Shown: positions 52,763-62,652, counted from the stretch's first letter. The stretch: 64,000 nt of DNA from Daejeonella oryzae DSM 19973 (GCF_000422945.1 NZ_KE383964.1:62001-126000), one strand, 5' to 3'. Notes: a model not told the origin generated them from the letters alone. Numbers and translations: made by a program.

Positions 52763-52960
52763 TTATCTCTTTTCTCCGGGGTTCACCGGCTGTTCTCCTT
52801 CTTCGCGTTTTTTTGCGGGGTTTTCAAACTCTGCTTCATCTTTGGTATATACCTTATCTTCCGGTTTTACTACCGCTTTGTGATCATTTGCTGGAGTAAT
52901 ATTTTTTTGTTCTGAATCCTGTGGTTCCAGTTTCTCTGCTTTTTTGCTTTGATTGTTCAT
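52763..52960 (-). CDS. Small charged, disordered protein (65 aa), unknown
   Basis: 65 residues, starting MNNQSKKAEKLEPQDSEQ and ending NPGEKR, made almost wholly of Lys, Glu, Asp, Pro and Asn with no hydrophobic core. It should be intrinsically disordered. A clear terminator lies 31 bases downstream, which supports a real transcript. Proteins of this kind are frequent in Sphingobacteriaceae genomes; the role is unknown. Confidence 0.6.
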   Translation of the reverse strand: MNNQSKKAEKLEPQDSEQKNITPANDHKAVVKPEDKVYTKDEAEFENPAKKREEGEQPVNPGEKR

Positions 52961-53012
52961 GTTCCTGTTTTTTTAAATAACCAACATAGTGTTGTATTGT
53001 TCGTAAATAAGT

Positions 53013-53597
53013 TTAGTGCAGCCTGTTGATAAAATCGGCTACCTCATCCTTGTTAAGAATTAAATCGGGTTTTAATTTGTCGAGCGCATGCTGAGGCATA
53101 TAAGATATTTTAGCATCCTCCGGATTCTGAACGGCTGTAAGACCTCCGGTTAGCTGAATTAATTCCAATCCTTCAACTCCGTCTGCATTGGCTCCTGATA
53201 ATAATAAGGCGGCCAGAGATTCCCTGTAAACTTCGGCAGCAGTTTGAAAAGTGAGGTCAATACAGGGCCTTGAAAAATTAATTTTTTCAGAATAATCCAG
53301 GGAAAATGTCCGGTCTTTTTCTATCAGCAGATGGTAGTCGGCCGGTGCGAGATAGATGGTCCCTGATTTAATAAATTCTTTTTCATCAGCTTCCTTTACC
53401 GGAATACTGGTTTTTATGCAAAGCAACTCTGTTAAAATACTTTCTGAACTGCTTTTTCTGTGAAGCACAATAATGATGGCAATTTTAAGCGGGTTAGATA
53501 AAAGTGGAAGCGCATGAAGAATAACTTCCAGGCTTCCTGCAGAACCACCAATAATCAGGACTTCAGTAGCTTTTTTATTTAGGATATCTTGCGCCAT
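53013..53597 (-). CDS. CheB-type methylesterase without receiver domain
   Basis: 194 residues, the catalytic domain alone. The triad is visible: Ser19 in GGSAGS, His46 in VLHRKS and Asp139 in SGANADG. The usual N-terminal receiver that controls CheB is absent. CheB removes methyl groups from glutamate residues of chemoreceptors; no chemoreceptor, CheA or CheW gene is in the window, so the substrate is open. It overlaps CheR by 19 bases and is the last gene of the signalling cluster. Confidence 0.9.
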   Translation of the reverse strand: MAQDILNKKATEVLIIGGSAGSLEVILHALPLLSNPLKIAIIIVLHRKSSSESILTELLCIKTSIPVKEADEKEFIKSGTIYLAPADYHLLIEKDRTFSLDYSEKINFSRPCIDLTFQTAAEVYRESLAALLLSGANADGVEGLELIQLTGGLTAVQNPEDAKISYMPQHALDKLKPDLILNKDEVADFINRLH

Positions 53598-54400
53598 ATT
53601 TTCTCTGATCCAGATTTTTTGAACTTTGATGCGATTGGCGAGAATTGAAGGGTTTCCTTACTTCCTAAAGCTAAAAATCCTAAATTGTCCAGACTTTCGT
53701 CGAAGAGTTTAAAAACTTTTGCCTGAAGATCTTTATCAAAATAGATGAGCACATTGCGGCATAATATCAGCTGAAACTCGTTAAAAGAATGATCTGAGAC
53801 CAGGTTATGAGTGGAGAAGATCATTTTAGTTTTTAACACCTCATCAAATTTTGCCAGATCGTAGTTTGCCGAGTAATAGCTTGAAAAATCTTTTTTGCCT
53901 CCGGAAAGAATGTAATTTTCAGAATATTGTTTCATCTGGCTCAAAGGGAAAATTCCTTTGCCCGCTTTTTCTAATACAGACGGATTTATGTCTGTTGCGT
54001 ACAGCAGTGATTTATGAAACAGGTTTGCTTCCTGTAATAATATAGCCATTGAATAGGCTTCTTCGCCCGTAGAGCAGCCGGCAAGCCAGATCCGTATAAA
54101 AGGATAGGTGCCCAGATTTGGAAGAACCTCTTCTCGTAATGCTTTATAAAAACCGGGATCACGAAACATTTCGGTCACGTTTACTGTGATCTGTTCAACA
54201 AATCTTTTCAGATAGGTGGCATCAGAACGTAAATGGTATCTGAATTCGGCAAAGCTTGGAAACTTATCCAGGGAGTACAGGCGGTTAATCCGCCTTTTAA
54301 GTGAAGCACGCGAATAATCTGTGAAATCATAGCCGTAAACTTCCAGCAGGTCGGCCAGTAACAGCTCTACATTCTCATCTGTAATCAAACTCTCCTGCAC
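53579..54400 (-). CDS. CheR-type protein methyltransferase
   Basis: 273 residues. An N-terminal helical domain (about 1-80) is followed by the SAM-binding core with AGCSTGEEAYS (107-117) and the late block LILCRNVLIYFD. It methylates glutamates of receptor proteins using SAM. The RINRLYSLDK region corresponds to the usual arginine-rich recognition helix. It lies four bases from the receiver gene upstream and overlaps CheB downstream, so the three are one unit with the hybrid kinase. Confidence 0.92.
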   Translation of the reverse strand: MQESLITDENVELLLADLLEVYGYDFTDYSRASLKRRINRLYSLDKFPSFAEFRYHLRSDATYLKRFVEQITVNVTEMFRDPGFYKALREEVLPNLGTYPFIRIWLAGCSTGEEAYSMAILLQEANLFHKSLLYATDINPSVLEKAGKGIFPLSQMKQYSENYILSGGKKDFSSYYSANYDLAKFDEVLKTKMIFSTHNLVSDHSFNEFQLILCRNVLIYFDKDLQAKVFKLFDESLDNLGFLALGSKETLQFSPIASKFKKSGSEKIWRKIS

Positions 54401-54404
54401 AATA

Positions 54405-54779
54405 TTATCCTAAATGAAATTTAATTATTTGCATTAATGCATCCACATCAATGGGTTTTGACACATAATCCCTCGCACCTGCCTGAAGGCATTTTTCCTT
54501 ATCGCCAACCATGGCCTGAGCAGTAACCGCAATAACCGGTATGTGCGCTATAGCCTCCGTTTTTCTGATGTTATCAATAGCTTCATAGCCGTCCATTTCG
54601 GGCATCATCATATCCATCAGAACAATTCCGATTTCCTGATCTGCAAGGAGCATGTCAATTCCCTGCTGAGCACCAAATGCGGATACTGTTTTAAATCCTT
54701 TGGCTTTCAATACTGCTTTCAGCGCAAAAATATTCCGGCTGTCGTCATCAATTATTAGAATACTTTTTCTTTCGGCCAT
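54405..54779 (-). CDS. Stand-alone response regulator receiver
   Basis: 124 residues, one receiver domain: acidic pocket DDD (11-13), phospho-acceptor Asp56 in VLMDMMMP, switch Thr in VIAVTAQAM and Lys in SKPIDV. There is no output domain, so it probably passes phosphate on or acts by binding. It is strikingly similar to the third receiver of the hybrid kinase just upstream (both have LMDMMMPEMDGYE), which suggests a duplication. Confidence 0.93.
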   Translation of the reverse strand: MAERKSILIIDDDSRNIFALKAVLKAKGFKTVSAFGAQQGIDMLLADQEIGIVLMDMMMPEMDGYEAIDNIRKTEAIAHIPVIAVTAQAMVGDKEKCLQAGARDYVSKPIDVDALMQIIKFHLG

Positions 54780-54821
54780 TCTGTGTCAGGCTTTATAAAA
54801 TATTAAGCTGTAAATTATTTA

Positions 54822-57800
54822 TCAATATTTATAGGCCTCGTAAAGCCACACTCTGAGCAAAGAGCTTAACTGATCGATATCTACCGGTTTAGAAATATAA
54901 TCTGAGGCGCCAGCCTGTATGCATTTCTCACGATCTCCCATCATGGCTTTTGCGGTTACGGCAAGTACAGGCAAATTTTTAAATTTCGGATCTTTTCTGA
55001 TCAGCCTGGTTGATTCATAACCATCCATTTCGGGCATCATCATATCCATCAGTACAATGTCTATTTCCGGATTCTCCTGTAATTTTAATAAAGCCTCTTT
55101 ACCATCTGTGGCCGAGATTACATTCATTCCATGTTTTTCCAGGGCTTTGGTGAGTGAGAAAATATTGCGTACATCATCATCAGCCACCAACACTGTTTTG
55201 TTATTTAATACTTCCTGCAGTGCGCCCAGGTTCTGTTGTTTTAAGGAAATCTGATCCTGATTATTATCCTGAACTACGTGCAGAAACAAGCCAACTTCAT
55301 CCAGAATCCGCTGGTAAGAATGTGCAGTTTTTACAACTATAGAGTCGGCGTATTGTTTAATGCGGCTTTCCTCTGCTTTGGAAAGATTTTTACCTGTAAA
55401 CACAATGATGGGTAAATGTTCCATTCCCGGGCTTTTCTTCACCCTGTCCAAAACTTCGTAGCCGTTTTTATCCGGCAAGCCCATATCGAGAATCACACAA
55501 TCCACTTCTTTTTTATTAAGCAGGCCGATTCCTCCGCTCACACTTTCGCTGATCTCTGAGTTTATATTAAAATTTGAAAGGAAGAATCCCAGTGCTTTGG
55601 CATGTTTAGGATTTTCCTCTACGATCAGTACTTTTTTAGGATTCCGGCTGATAACCTCCTGAATTCTGTTAAAAATCTGATTCATCTGTTCTAAAGCCAC
55701 TGGTTTATTAATGAAATCGATAGCGCCCTTAAGCAGACTCTCTTTTTTCATTTCCATTGATGACATAATATGAACAGGAATATGTCTGGTTTTGGGATTT
55801 GCTTTTAACTCTTCCATAACCATCCAGCCATCTTTTATTGGCAGTTGAATATCCAGCAAAATAGCCAGAGGCTGATATTGAATGGCAGAAGGTAAGCCTT
55901 CATCTCCGCGTACCCGTACAATTCCTTTAAAGCCTTGTTTGCGGGTATAGTCGAGCAAAGCTTTCGCAAACAGCGTATCATCTTCGATGATCAGAATTAT
56001 TTTATCTCCTTCTTCCAGAGAATTACGGTCATCCTGAATTTCTTCGGGTATAACGGGCACCGTAAAGTTTTCAGCTTTTTTTATTTCAAGGGATGATATA
56101 GTAACTGGCGTAACATCCGGCTCGGGCATTTTGGTTATTGCTATAATCTCTTCTGCTACGGGTTTTGAAACCGGAACGCTGACCGTAAATTCACTCCCAG
56201 CCCCTGGTTTGCTAACCAGTTTAATTTCTCCTCCCAGTAGTTTGGCAAGTTCGCGACTAATGGATAATCCTAAACCTGTTCCGCCAAATCTTCTTCGGGT
56301 TGAACCATCTGCCTGCTGAAAGGCTTCAAATACCAATTGCTGTTTATCTTCTGATATACCTATTCCGGTATCTATTACACTAAAATGAACCAGCTTTTTA
56401 TTTTCATTCTGCCAAATTTTAAGCGTTATTGATCCTTTGGAAGTAAATTTTAACGCATTAGAAAGCAGATTTTTCAGGATTTGCTCCAACCTCATCTTAT
56501 CTGTAAGCAGAGAGACAGGCACAGAGGATTCAACATCAATTTTAAGCTCCAGATCTTTTTGCTTCATCATGGGTTCAAACAATGAACGCATATTTTTTAT
56601 AACCTCTTCAATAGTTAAGGTAACATATTCAAGCTCCATTTTTCCGGATTCGATTTTGGAAAGATCCAGTATCTCATCAATCAGACTTAATAGTCCTTGT
56701 CCGGCACTTTGAATAACTTCGGCATATTCTACATGTTCGGTATCCAGCTCTTTATTTTCTGACATCATCCTCGAAAGCAATAAAATTGAATTGAGAGGTG
56801 TGCGTAATTCATGCGACATATTTGCCAGAAACTCCGATTTGTATTTGGTGCTGAGTTCCAGCTGTTCGGCTTTTTGCTGAATTTCCAGATTTCGCTCTAC
56901 AATAACCTGGTTTTTTTCTTCCAGAAGCCTGCTTCTTTCACCGAGTTCGTGATTGTTTTGAAGGAGTTCTTCCTGCTGTACTTTTAATTCTTCTTCAGAA
57001 GCCTGGATTTTTTGTGTTTGCGTTTCTAATTCCGTATTCAGGTTTTCAAGTTCACTATGCTGTGCCTGCAATTCCTCCGACTGAGCCTGTGTTTCTTCTA
57101 AAAGTTCCTGCTGCTTTTTACGTATTAATGCAGTGGCAATAGCAATACCTATATTTTGCGATCCCAGGTTAAGAAAGTGAAGCATGTTTTCTGTAAACTC
57201 ATTAACTGAAGCAAGTTCAATAACGCCTTTAAGTTTAATGCCGTTAAATATTGGGATGGCTAAAATATTCTTTGGTTTTAAAACTCCGGAAGAGAAGTGA
57301 ATAGACAAATCATCTGCAGAAATATCTTTAATAAGCATCGGCTTGTGGCTGAGTGCACTCTGTCCGATCAAACCTTCACCTAATTGAATAAATTCTTTTT
57401 GGGAACCCGGAGAATAAGCGTACCCGCTTTGAAACTTCAGCAACTGGTCGTTCTCTCTCAGGTATATTACAGCGGCCTGACTTTGGGTATATTCTGCAAC
57501 AAATTCAACTAACTGCGAGGTTAGAGTTTGCAGATCTTTTTCGCCAACCATTTTTTCATTCAAATTGGCAATGCCGGTCTGAAGCCATTCATTTTCTTTT
57601 AATTTTTCAAACGAAGTCTGAAGAGATGTAGCCATTTTATCTAAGGATAATGCAAGACTTCCCAGGCCATCTTTTTGGGCATCATTTATTCGTATGTTGT
57701 AATTTCCTTCTGAAATATCTCCCGCAACAGATTTAATAATATCAATGCGGCTGCTTATTTCTTCATCTTTCTTTAAAAGGTCTTCCTGCAATTTATTTTT

Positions 57801-58421
57801 CTCTGCAAAATCTTTATTAACCTTCAGGTATGAAAAAATGGAAATAACAATGGATAAAAGGGCAGCAAAAAGGATAAGCAGGGGAGTAAATCCTGCAAAG
57901 CGGTTCATTTCTTTAGTCTCGGTATCAAGCTTTGAATTCTGGTTGGACCATATTTTTGTAACCAGATTCCGGATTTGGTCCATGTGACTTTTACCCAGTT
58001 TAAGGGCCGAAACACTGATACCATTGCCGGCTTTTTTCTCTACAATTATCTTTTCTAAATAGTCTAGCCGGATGAGAATTAATTTTTCTAACAGGAGGCT
58101 GTTTTGAAGCTGATCGGCATCATTGGAAGTAAGCTCCTGGATTCTTTTAACAGCCTGAAGCGATTTAACTTTTGCTCCCGTATAGGGTTCCAGAAAATCT
58201 TCATCATTGGTTAAAAGGTATCCCCTCTGCCCGGTTTCGGCATCTTTCATAATAGAAATAACATTCTCAAGCTCAAGTAAAATGGTATTGGTTTGGTTAA
58301 CCATTCTGGAACTTGAAAGCAGATTCTGGATACTGATGAAAGAAGCTGCCGAACTGATGATCAGCAGGAGCAGTGAAAATCCGAAGCCGATCTGAAGATT
58401 GCGATTTACTGATAGTTTCAT
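54822..58421 (-). CDS. Hybrid histidine kinase: CHASE3, HAMP, GAF, kinase, three receivers
   Basis: 1199 residues. A CHASE3 sensor (about 30-175) lies between two membrane spans (about 12-30 and 177-197), then a HAMP-like linker and a GAF domain (about 290-430), then a long coiled coil (about 435-525). The kinase core has His537 in NMSHELRTPLN, a DTGIGIS block and GGTGLGLS. Three receivers follow: Asp857 in ILLDIQLP, a second with VILDMGLP, and a third with LMDMMMP. It is a phosphorelay hub. The clustering with CheB and CheR suggests an envelope or stress adaptation circuit, not classical chemotaxis. Confidence 0.92.
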   Translation of the reverse strand: MKLSVNRNLQIGFGFSLLLLIISSAASFISIQNLLSSSRMVNQTNTILLELENVISIMKDAETGQRGYLLTNDEDFLEPYTGAKVKSLQAVKRIQELTSNDADQLQNSLLLEKLILIRLDYLEKIIVEKKAGNGISVSALKLGKSHMDQIRNLVTKIWSNQNSKLDTETKEMNRFAGFTPLLILFAALLSIVISIFSYLKVNKDFAEKNKLQEDLLKKDEEISSRIDIIKSVAGDISEGNYNIRINDAQKDGLGSLALSLDKMATSLQTSFEKLKENEWLQTGIANLNEKMVGEKDLQTLTSQLVEFVAEYTQSQAAVIYLRENDQLLKFQSGYAYSPGSQKEFIQLGEGLIGQSALSHKPMLIKDISADDLSIHFSSGVLKPKNILAIPIFNGIKLKGVIELASVNEFTENMLHFLNLGSQNIGIAIATALIRKKQQELLEETQAQSEELQAQHSELENLNTELETQTQKIQASEEELKVQQEELLQNNHELGERSRLLEEKNQVIVERNLEIQQKAEQLELSTKYKSEFLANMSHELRTPLNSILLLSRMMSENKELDTEHVEYAEVIQSAGQGLLSLIDEILDLSKIESGKMELEYVTLTIEEVIKNMRSLFEPMMKQKDLELKIDVESSVPVSLLTDKMRLEQILKNLLSNALKFTSKGSITLKIWQNENKKLVHFSVIDTGIGISEDKQQLVFEAFQQADGSTRRRFGGTGLGLSISRELAKLLGGEIKLVSKPGAGSEFTVSVPVSKPVAEEIIAITKMPEPDVTPVTISSLEIKKAENFTVPVIPEEIQDDRNSLEEGDKIILIIEDDTLFAKALLDYTRKQGFKGIVRVRGDEGLPSAIQYQPLAILLDIQLPIKDGWMVMEELKANPKTRHIPVHIMSSMEMKKESLLKGAIDFINKPVALEQMNQIFNRIQEVISRNPKKVLIVEENPKHAKALGFFLSNFNINSEISESVSGGIGLLNKKEVDCVILDMGLPDKNGYEVLDRVKKSPGMEHLPIIVFTGKNLSKAEESRIKQYADSIVVKTAHSYQRILDEVGLFLHVVQDNNQDQISLKQQNLGALQEVLNNKTVLVADDDVRNIFSLTKALEKHGMNVISATDGKEALLKLQENPEIDIVLMDMMMPEMDGYESTRLIRKDPKFKNLPVLAVTAKAMMGDREKCIQAGASDYISKPVDIDQLSSLLRVWLYEAYKY

Positions 58422-58472
58422 TAAGGTTATTTTGAGGATAAGCTAGGTTATAGGTCGAAGAATTAAATGCTG

Positions 58473-59588
58473 TTATTGATGGCCATTGATGGGAAGACTG
58501 AAGAAAAATTCAGAACCTTTTCCTGGTTCACTCCGCAATCCGCAAAAGCCTTTATGACGTCTGATGATTTCATCACTGATATACAGGCCGATACCTAAAC
58601 CCTGGAATTTTGTAGAGGATTCTTCAACTCTGTAGAATTTATTGAAAACATTTGCCTGCATTTCTTCAGGTATCCCGATCCCGTAATCTTTAACAGTTAA
58701 TAATATGGTTTGATCTGATCCGCCGGTAATGCTGACTTCCACATCTTTCGAATCCGGAGAATATTTCACAGCATTGGTGAGGAAATTAATAATGACCTGC
58801 TCAATTCGCTGTTCATCAGCAAAAACAATTGCATCCATGGTTTTGGAAAAAGAAATTTTGCAATCATGAGTTTGCTGAATGGTTTCGATGGCATTTTTAA
58901 CCATTGCCGAAAATTCAAAAGGCATGATATTAAATTCGATCTGACCGCTGTCTATCTTAGAAATATCCAGAAGATCATTAACGAGGCTTTGTAATTTATG
59001 GATCTGTAAATTAGTGCGGGTGATATAATTAGATAGAACCGGATCTTTATATTTAGTTAATGAGCGGTCAAGCAATTGCACGTATCCTTTAATACTGGTT
59101 AAAGGCGTTTTTAATTCATGGCTTGCAATACTGATAAATTCATCCTTTTTATTCTCCGCTGCTTTTCTAACCTCAATCTCTTCCCTTAAAGATTCCTGAG
59201 TAAATTTTAATTCTATTTTTTGTTTGTAAAGTCTGTAAAACGTTTTTACTTTCAGGAGCAGGATATCTGCATCGAAGGGTTTGGTTACATAATCCAGTCC
59301 GCCGTACTCATAACCTTTGGTAATAAATTTTTTATCCGTATTAACTGCTGATAAAAAAATGATGGGGATATCTTTTGTTTTGCTGTATCCCGAAATGGTT
59401 TCGGCTACTTCAAATCCATCCATCCCGGGCATCTGAACATCCAGAATAATGAGAAAGTAAGAATTTTTTAAAATCTTTTTTAATGCCTCTTCTCCTGATG
59501 AGGCCGTATCAACCGAAAAATTGTTTAATTCCAGTACTTTTTTTAGAGAAAAAATGTTTTCAGGAATATCATCTACAATTAAAATCAT
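58473..59588 (-). CDS. Receiver-histidine kinase hybrid
   Basis: 371 residues in reversed order from usual: an N-terminal receiver (1-115, Asp50 in IILDVQMP) and then a kinase. The kinase has His157 in SHELKTPLTS, the N-box VIINFLTNAVKYS, DYGIGIPEE and GLGIGLYIS. There is no membrane span, so it is cytoplasmic, and it probably takes its signal from phosphorylation of its own receiver. It lies 51 bases upstream of the hybrid kinase gene, first in the minus-strand cluster. Confidence 0.92.
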   Translation of the reverse strand: MILIVDDIPENIFSLKKVLELNNFSVDTASSGEEALKKILKNSYFLIILDVQMPGMDGFEVAETISGYSKTKDIPIIFLSAVNTDKKFITKGYEYGGLDYVTKPFDADILLLKVKTFYRLYKQKIELKFTQESLREEIEVRKAAENKKDEFISIASHELKTPLTSIKGYVQLLDRSLTKYKDPVLSNYITRTNLQIHKLQSLVNDLLDISKIDSGQIEFNIMPFEFSAMVKNAIETIQQTHDCKISFSKTMDAIVFADEQRIEQVIINFLTNAVKYSPDSKDVEVSITGGSDQTILLTVKDYGIGIPEEMQANVFNKFYRVEESSTKFQGLGIGLYISDEIIRRHKGFCGLRSEPGKGSEFFFSLPINGHQ

Positions 59589-59741
59589 GCTTTGTTATAA
59601 GGGGAATTGTCAAAGGGTTTTAACCGGGGCTAAACTTAAAAAAATATACCTGTAAACCCGCAATTAAAATGCCATACACTTGTATCTGTTTGATTAAACT
59701 GTAATTATATACATATTGTGCTAAAGCATGATCAATTCTTA

Positions 59742-59770
59742 TTGCTCTTGTAAATCATTTAATAACTTTG
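59742..59770 (+). promoter_or_regulatory. Bacteroidota-type promoter of gapA
   Basis: TTG at 59742-59744 and TAACTTTG at 59763-59770 are 18 bases apart. This fits the -33 TTG / -7 TAnnTTTG promoter of Bacteroidota, with the start codon 20 bases further on. It would serve the gapA-GNAT pair. Confidence 0.6.
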
Positions 59771-59789
59771 AGCTTATACAGATTAAAAT

Positions 59790-60815
59790 ATGAAGGTTGC
59801 AATTAATGGCTTTGGGAGAATCGGCCGGATATGCTTAAGGACTTTATTGCAAAAGCGGGGCATTCAGGTTGTAGCTATTAATGACCTTACCGATACAGCT
59901 ACGTTGGCTCATCTTTTTAAATATGATTCAGTTCACAGGCGTTTTGATGGCGAGGTTAGCTGCGATAAACAGAACCTGATTGTTAATGGCGTAAAGATCC
60001 GGGTTTTTTCTGAACCCGATCCGTCTGCGTTACCCTGGGCCGATCTGGGTATTGATATTGTGATTGAATCCACAGGTAAATTTTTATCTGCAAAAAAAGC
60101 CTCACTTCATTTACAAGCAGGGGCCCGCCAGGTAATTATATCTGCTCCCTCGGTTGATAAGAATGTACCTTCATGGGTACTTGGTGTTAATGATGATGAT
60201 ATTGATCTGGATGCTCCGGTTTTATCGAATGCATCCTGCACTACAAATAATGTTGCGCCTCTGGTAAAAGTTCTGGATGATAACTGGGGAATTATAAACG
60301 GGTATATTACCACGGTGCACTCCATGACCGGCGACCAGAACTTGCATGATGCCCCTCATAAAGATTTACGCAGAGCCCGTGCGGCTTCGGCTTCAATAAT
60401 TCCCACAACAACCGGAGCAGCCAAAGCTATAACTCATATTTTCCCTCATCTGGAAGGCAAACTGGGAGGAGCCGGCATTAGGGTACCCGTTCTGAACGGT
60501 TCTCTAACTGATTTTACGTGCATCCTTGAAAAGAAACCAAGCGTTGCAGAAATTAATGAAGCTTTTAAATCAGCTTCTCTGGGTTATTTAAAAGGAATAC
60601 TGGAATATACATCAGATCCAATTGTATCTGTGGATATTTTAGAGAACAGCCATTCCTGTATTTTTGATTCTGAATTAACATCGGTAATTGGAGGATTAGT
60701 GAAAGTAGTGGGCTGGTACGATAATGAATATGGCTATTCCAGCCGTTTAGCCGATGTGGTTGAGCGTATTTATTTTCATAAAATGATTAGTTTACCTCAT
60801 ATTCAAAAGGTATGA
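59790..60815 (+). CDS. gapA: Glyceraldehyde-3-phosphate dehydrogenase, type I
   Basis: 341 residues. The NAD-binding GFGRIGR motif starts the protein, Asp32 after Asn31 suggests NAD preference, and the catalytic Cys150 sits in NASCTTNNVAP with the usual TTVHSMTGDQ later. It oxidises glyceraldehyde 3-phosphate to 1,3-bisphosphoglycerate in glycolysis. The last four bases overlap the start of a GNAT gene (ATGA), an uncommon partner. pgk, the next enzyme of the pathway, lies 0.65 kb downstream. Confidence 0.95.
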   Translation: MKVAINGFGRIGRICLRTLLQKRGIQVVAINDLTDTATLAHLFKYDSVHRRFDGEVSCDKQNLIVNGVKIRVFSEPDPSALPWADLGIDIVIESTGKFLSAKKASLHLQAGARQVIISAPSVDKNVPSWVLGVNDDDIDLDAPVLSNASCTTNNVAPLVKVLDDNWGIINGYITTVHSMTGDQNLHDAPHKDLRRARAASASIIPTTTGAAKAITHIFPHLEGKLGGAGIRVPVLNGSLTDFTCILEKKPSVAEINEAFKSASLGYLKGILEYTSDPIVSVDILENSHSCIFDSELTSVIGGLVKVVGWYDNEYGYSSRLADVVERIYFHKMISLPHIQKV

Positions 60816-61243
60816 TAAAATTTGTCCGCTCAACTGATGTATTGCCTTTACGGAGCCTGGTTCTGCGAAACGGTAAACCATTACAAGAATGTGTTTTTCC
60901 TTTTGATGATGCCGAAGGTTCATTTCATCTGGCTAATACCCGTGATCATGATATTATTTCGGTGGTCACTTTCCACGCTGCAAATCATCGTAAATTTGAA
61001 GGTAAGGGCTATCAACTTCGTGGAATGGCCACGCTTCCTGAATACCAGGGAAAAGGCGCCGGCAATGAACTGGTTAATTTCGCAATTACTTATCTGCGAG
61101 GACAGAATGCAAATTATATCTGGTGCAATGCACGTAAAGCGGCACTGTCATTTTATAAGGGCCTGGGTTTTGAAATTGTTTCTGAAGAATTTGAAATAGA
61201 GGGAATTGGCGCTCATTATGAAATGTATCTTAAAATAAAATAA
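60812..61243 (+). CDS. GNAT-family N-acetyltransferase
   Basis: 143 residues. The acetyl-CoA binding motif A reads LPEYQGKGAGNELV (Q-x-x-G-x-G type), followed by IWCNARKAALSFYKGLGFE, the usual beta5-alpha4 segment in which Tyr/Phe near the end is typical. Some GNAT proteins acetylate amino groups of proteins or small molecules. Its ATGA overlap with gapA means it is translated with it, so metabolism-linked acetylation is an attractive but untested idea. Confidence 0.87.
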   Translation: MIKFVRSTDVLPLRSLVLRNGKPLQECVFPFDDAEGSFHLANTRDHDIISVVTFHAANHRKFEGKGYQLRGMATLPEYQGKGAGNELVNFAITYLRGQNANYIWCNARKAALSFYKGLGFEIVSEEFEIEGIGAHYEMYLKIK

Positions 61244-61461
61244 TGATCCCAATAAAATCAGGAACTGTTTTTACAGAACATTCCGAATGTTACAGGGTTC
61301 TTAGCAAACATCTTATTTATTAATCCTGATTTTAATTTACAATCATCAGGCAGCGATTTGCCGGGTGTAAAGCATAGATTAGGTATGGATGGTGTATGAC
61401 AATAGCACGAAATACCTTAACCTTGCATGAGAAAAAATCGCATTAAAGAATAGCTATAATT

Positions 61462-62652
61462 ATGAAAACGATAGACTTTTTAAATTTTTCAGGAAAGAAA
61501 GCGCTTATTCGTGTTGACTTTAACGTTCCTTTAGACGACAAATACTCCATTACGGATGATAACCGGATTCAGGGAGCAATGCCTACCATTGAGAAAATAT
61601 TGAAAGATGGCGGGGCAGTTATTCTGATTTCGCATCTTGGGCGTCCAAAGGGCGGTTCCGAAGAAAAATTCTCGCTTAAACATCTGGTAGATTATTTATC
61701 ACTTCAACTCAATCGTCCCATTCAGTTTGCAGATGATTGTATTGGTAAAGATGCCATAAGTAAGGCTAAGAATTTAAAAAATGGCGAAGTTTTGCTGTTA
61801 GAAAATCTTCGTTTTTATAAAGAAGAGGAAAAGGGTGATCAGGCTTTCGCTGAGAAGTTAGCCGGTTTGGGAGATGTATATGTAAATGACGCATTTGGAA
61901 CCGCACACCGTGCCCATGCCTCTACGTCGGTAATCGCACAGTTCTTTCCCGAAGCTAAATATTTCGGTTACCTGATGGCGGGAGAATTGAAAAATGCTGA
62001 GAAGATTCTAAATCATGCTCAAAAACCATTCACCGCAATTATGGGAGGCGCAAAAGTGTCTGATAAAATCGAGCTCATCGAAAAATTGTTGAATAAAGTT
62101 GATAACCTCATCATTGGCGGAGGTATGGCCTATACTTTTGCGAAGGCACAGGGTGGTAAAATTGGTAAATCATTAGTAGAGGAAGATAAACTGGATCTGG
62201 CAAAAAGCCTGATAGAAAAAGCGGCTAAGAAAAATGTAAAACTGATTTTGCCCGTTGATTCAATCATTGCAGATGCGTTTTCTAATGATGCCAAAACAGA
62301 AGTTTCACCTAATAAATCTATAAAAGACAGCTGGATGGGTCTGGATATCGGTCCGGAATCAATCAAAGCTTTTACTGATGTAATTGCGGATTCTAAGACT
62401 ATTTTATGGAATGGGCCCATGGGTGTTTTTGAAATGGAAACCTTTGAAAAAGGAACAAAAGCAGTAGCGGAAGCTGTTGTAAAAGCCACAAAAAATGGAG
62501 CTTTTTCGCTTATCGGCGGAGGAGACTCTGCAGCAGCTGTAGCCAAGTTTGGTTTTAATGATGATGTGAGTTATGTTTCAACAGGCGGTGGTGCCCTGCT
62601 TGAATATATGGAAGGAAAGGAATTGCCGGGAGTGAAGGCAATTAACGATTAA
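61462..62652 (+). CDS. pgk: Phosphoglycerate kinase
   Basis: 396 residues, the usual length. RVDFNVPL (17-24), [29 protein letters not shown] and the C-terminal GGGDSAAAV are all present. It makes ATP from 1,3-bisphosphoglycerate and sits close behind gapA, though with a 217-base gap of its own that may contain a promoter. A strong terminator follows. Confidence 0.96.
   Translation: MKTIDFLNFSGKKALIRVDFNVPLDDKYSITDDNRIQGAMPTIEKILKDGGAVILISHLGRPKGGSEEKFSLKHLVDYLSLQLNRPIQFADDCIGKDAISKAKNLKNGEVLLLENLRFYKEEEKGDQAFAEKLAGLGDVYVNDAFGTAHRAHASTSVIAQFFPEAKYFGYLMAGELKNAEKILNHAQKPFTAIMGGAKVSDKIELIEKLLNKVDNLIIGGGMAYTFAKAQGGKIGKSLVEEDKLDLAKSLIEKAAKKNVKLILPVDSIIADAFSNDAKTEVSPNKSIKDSWMGLDIGPESIKAFTDVIADSKTILWNGPMGVFEMETFEKGTKAVAEAVVKATKNGAFSLIGGGDSAAAVAKFGFNDDVSYVSTGGGALLEYMEGKELPGVKAIND

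Noticed and set aside
60822-61199. 125-codon ORF overlapping the GNAT gene in another frame
   Set aside because: The GNAT frame carries the acetyl-CoA motif and is coupled to gapA; the other frame is its shadow.
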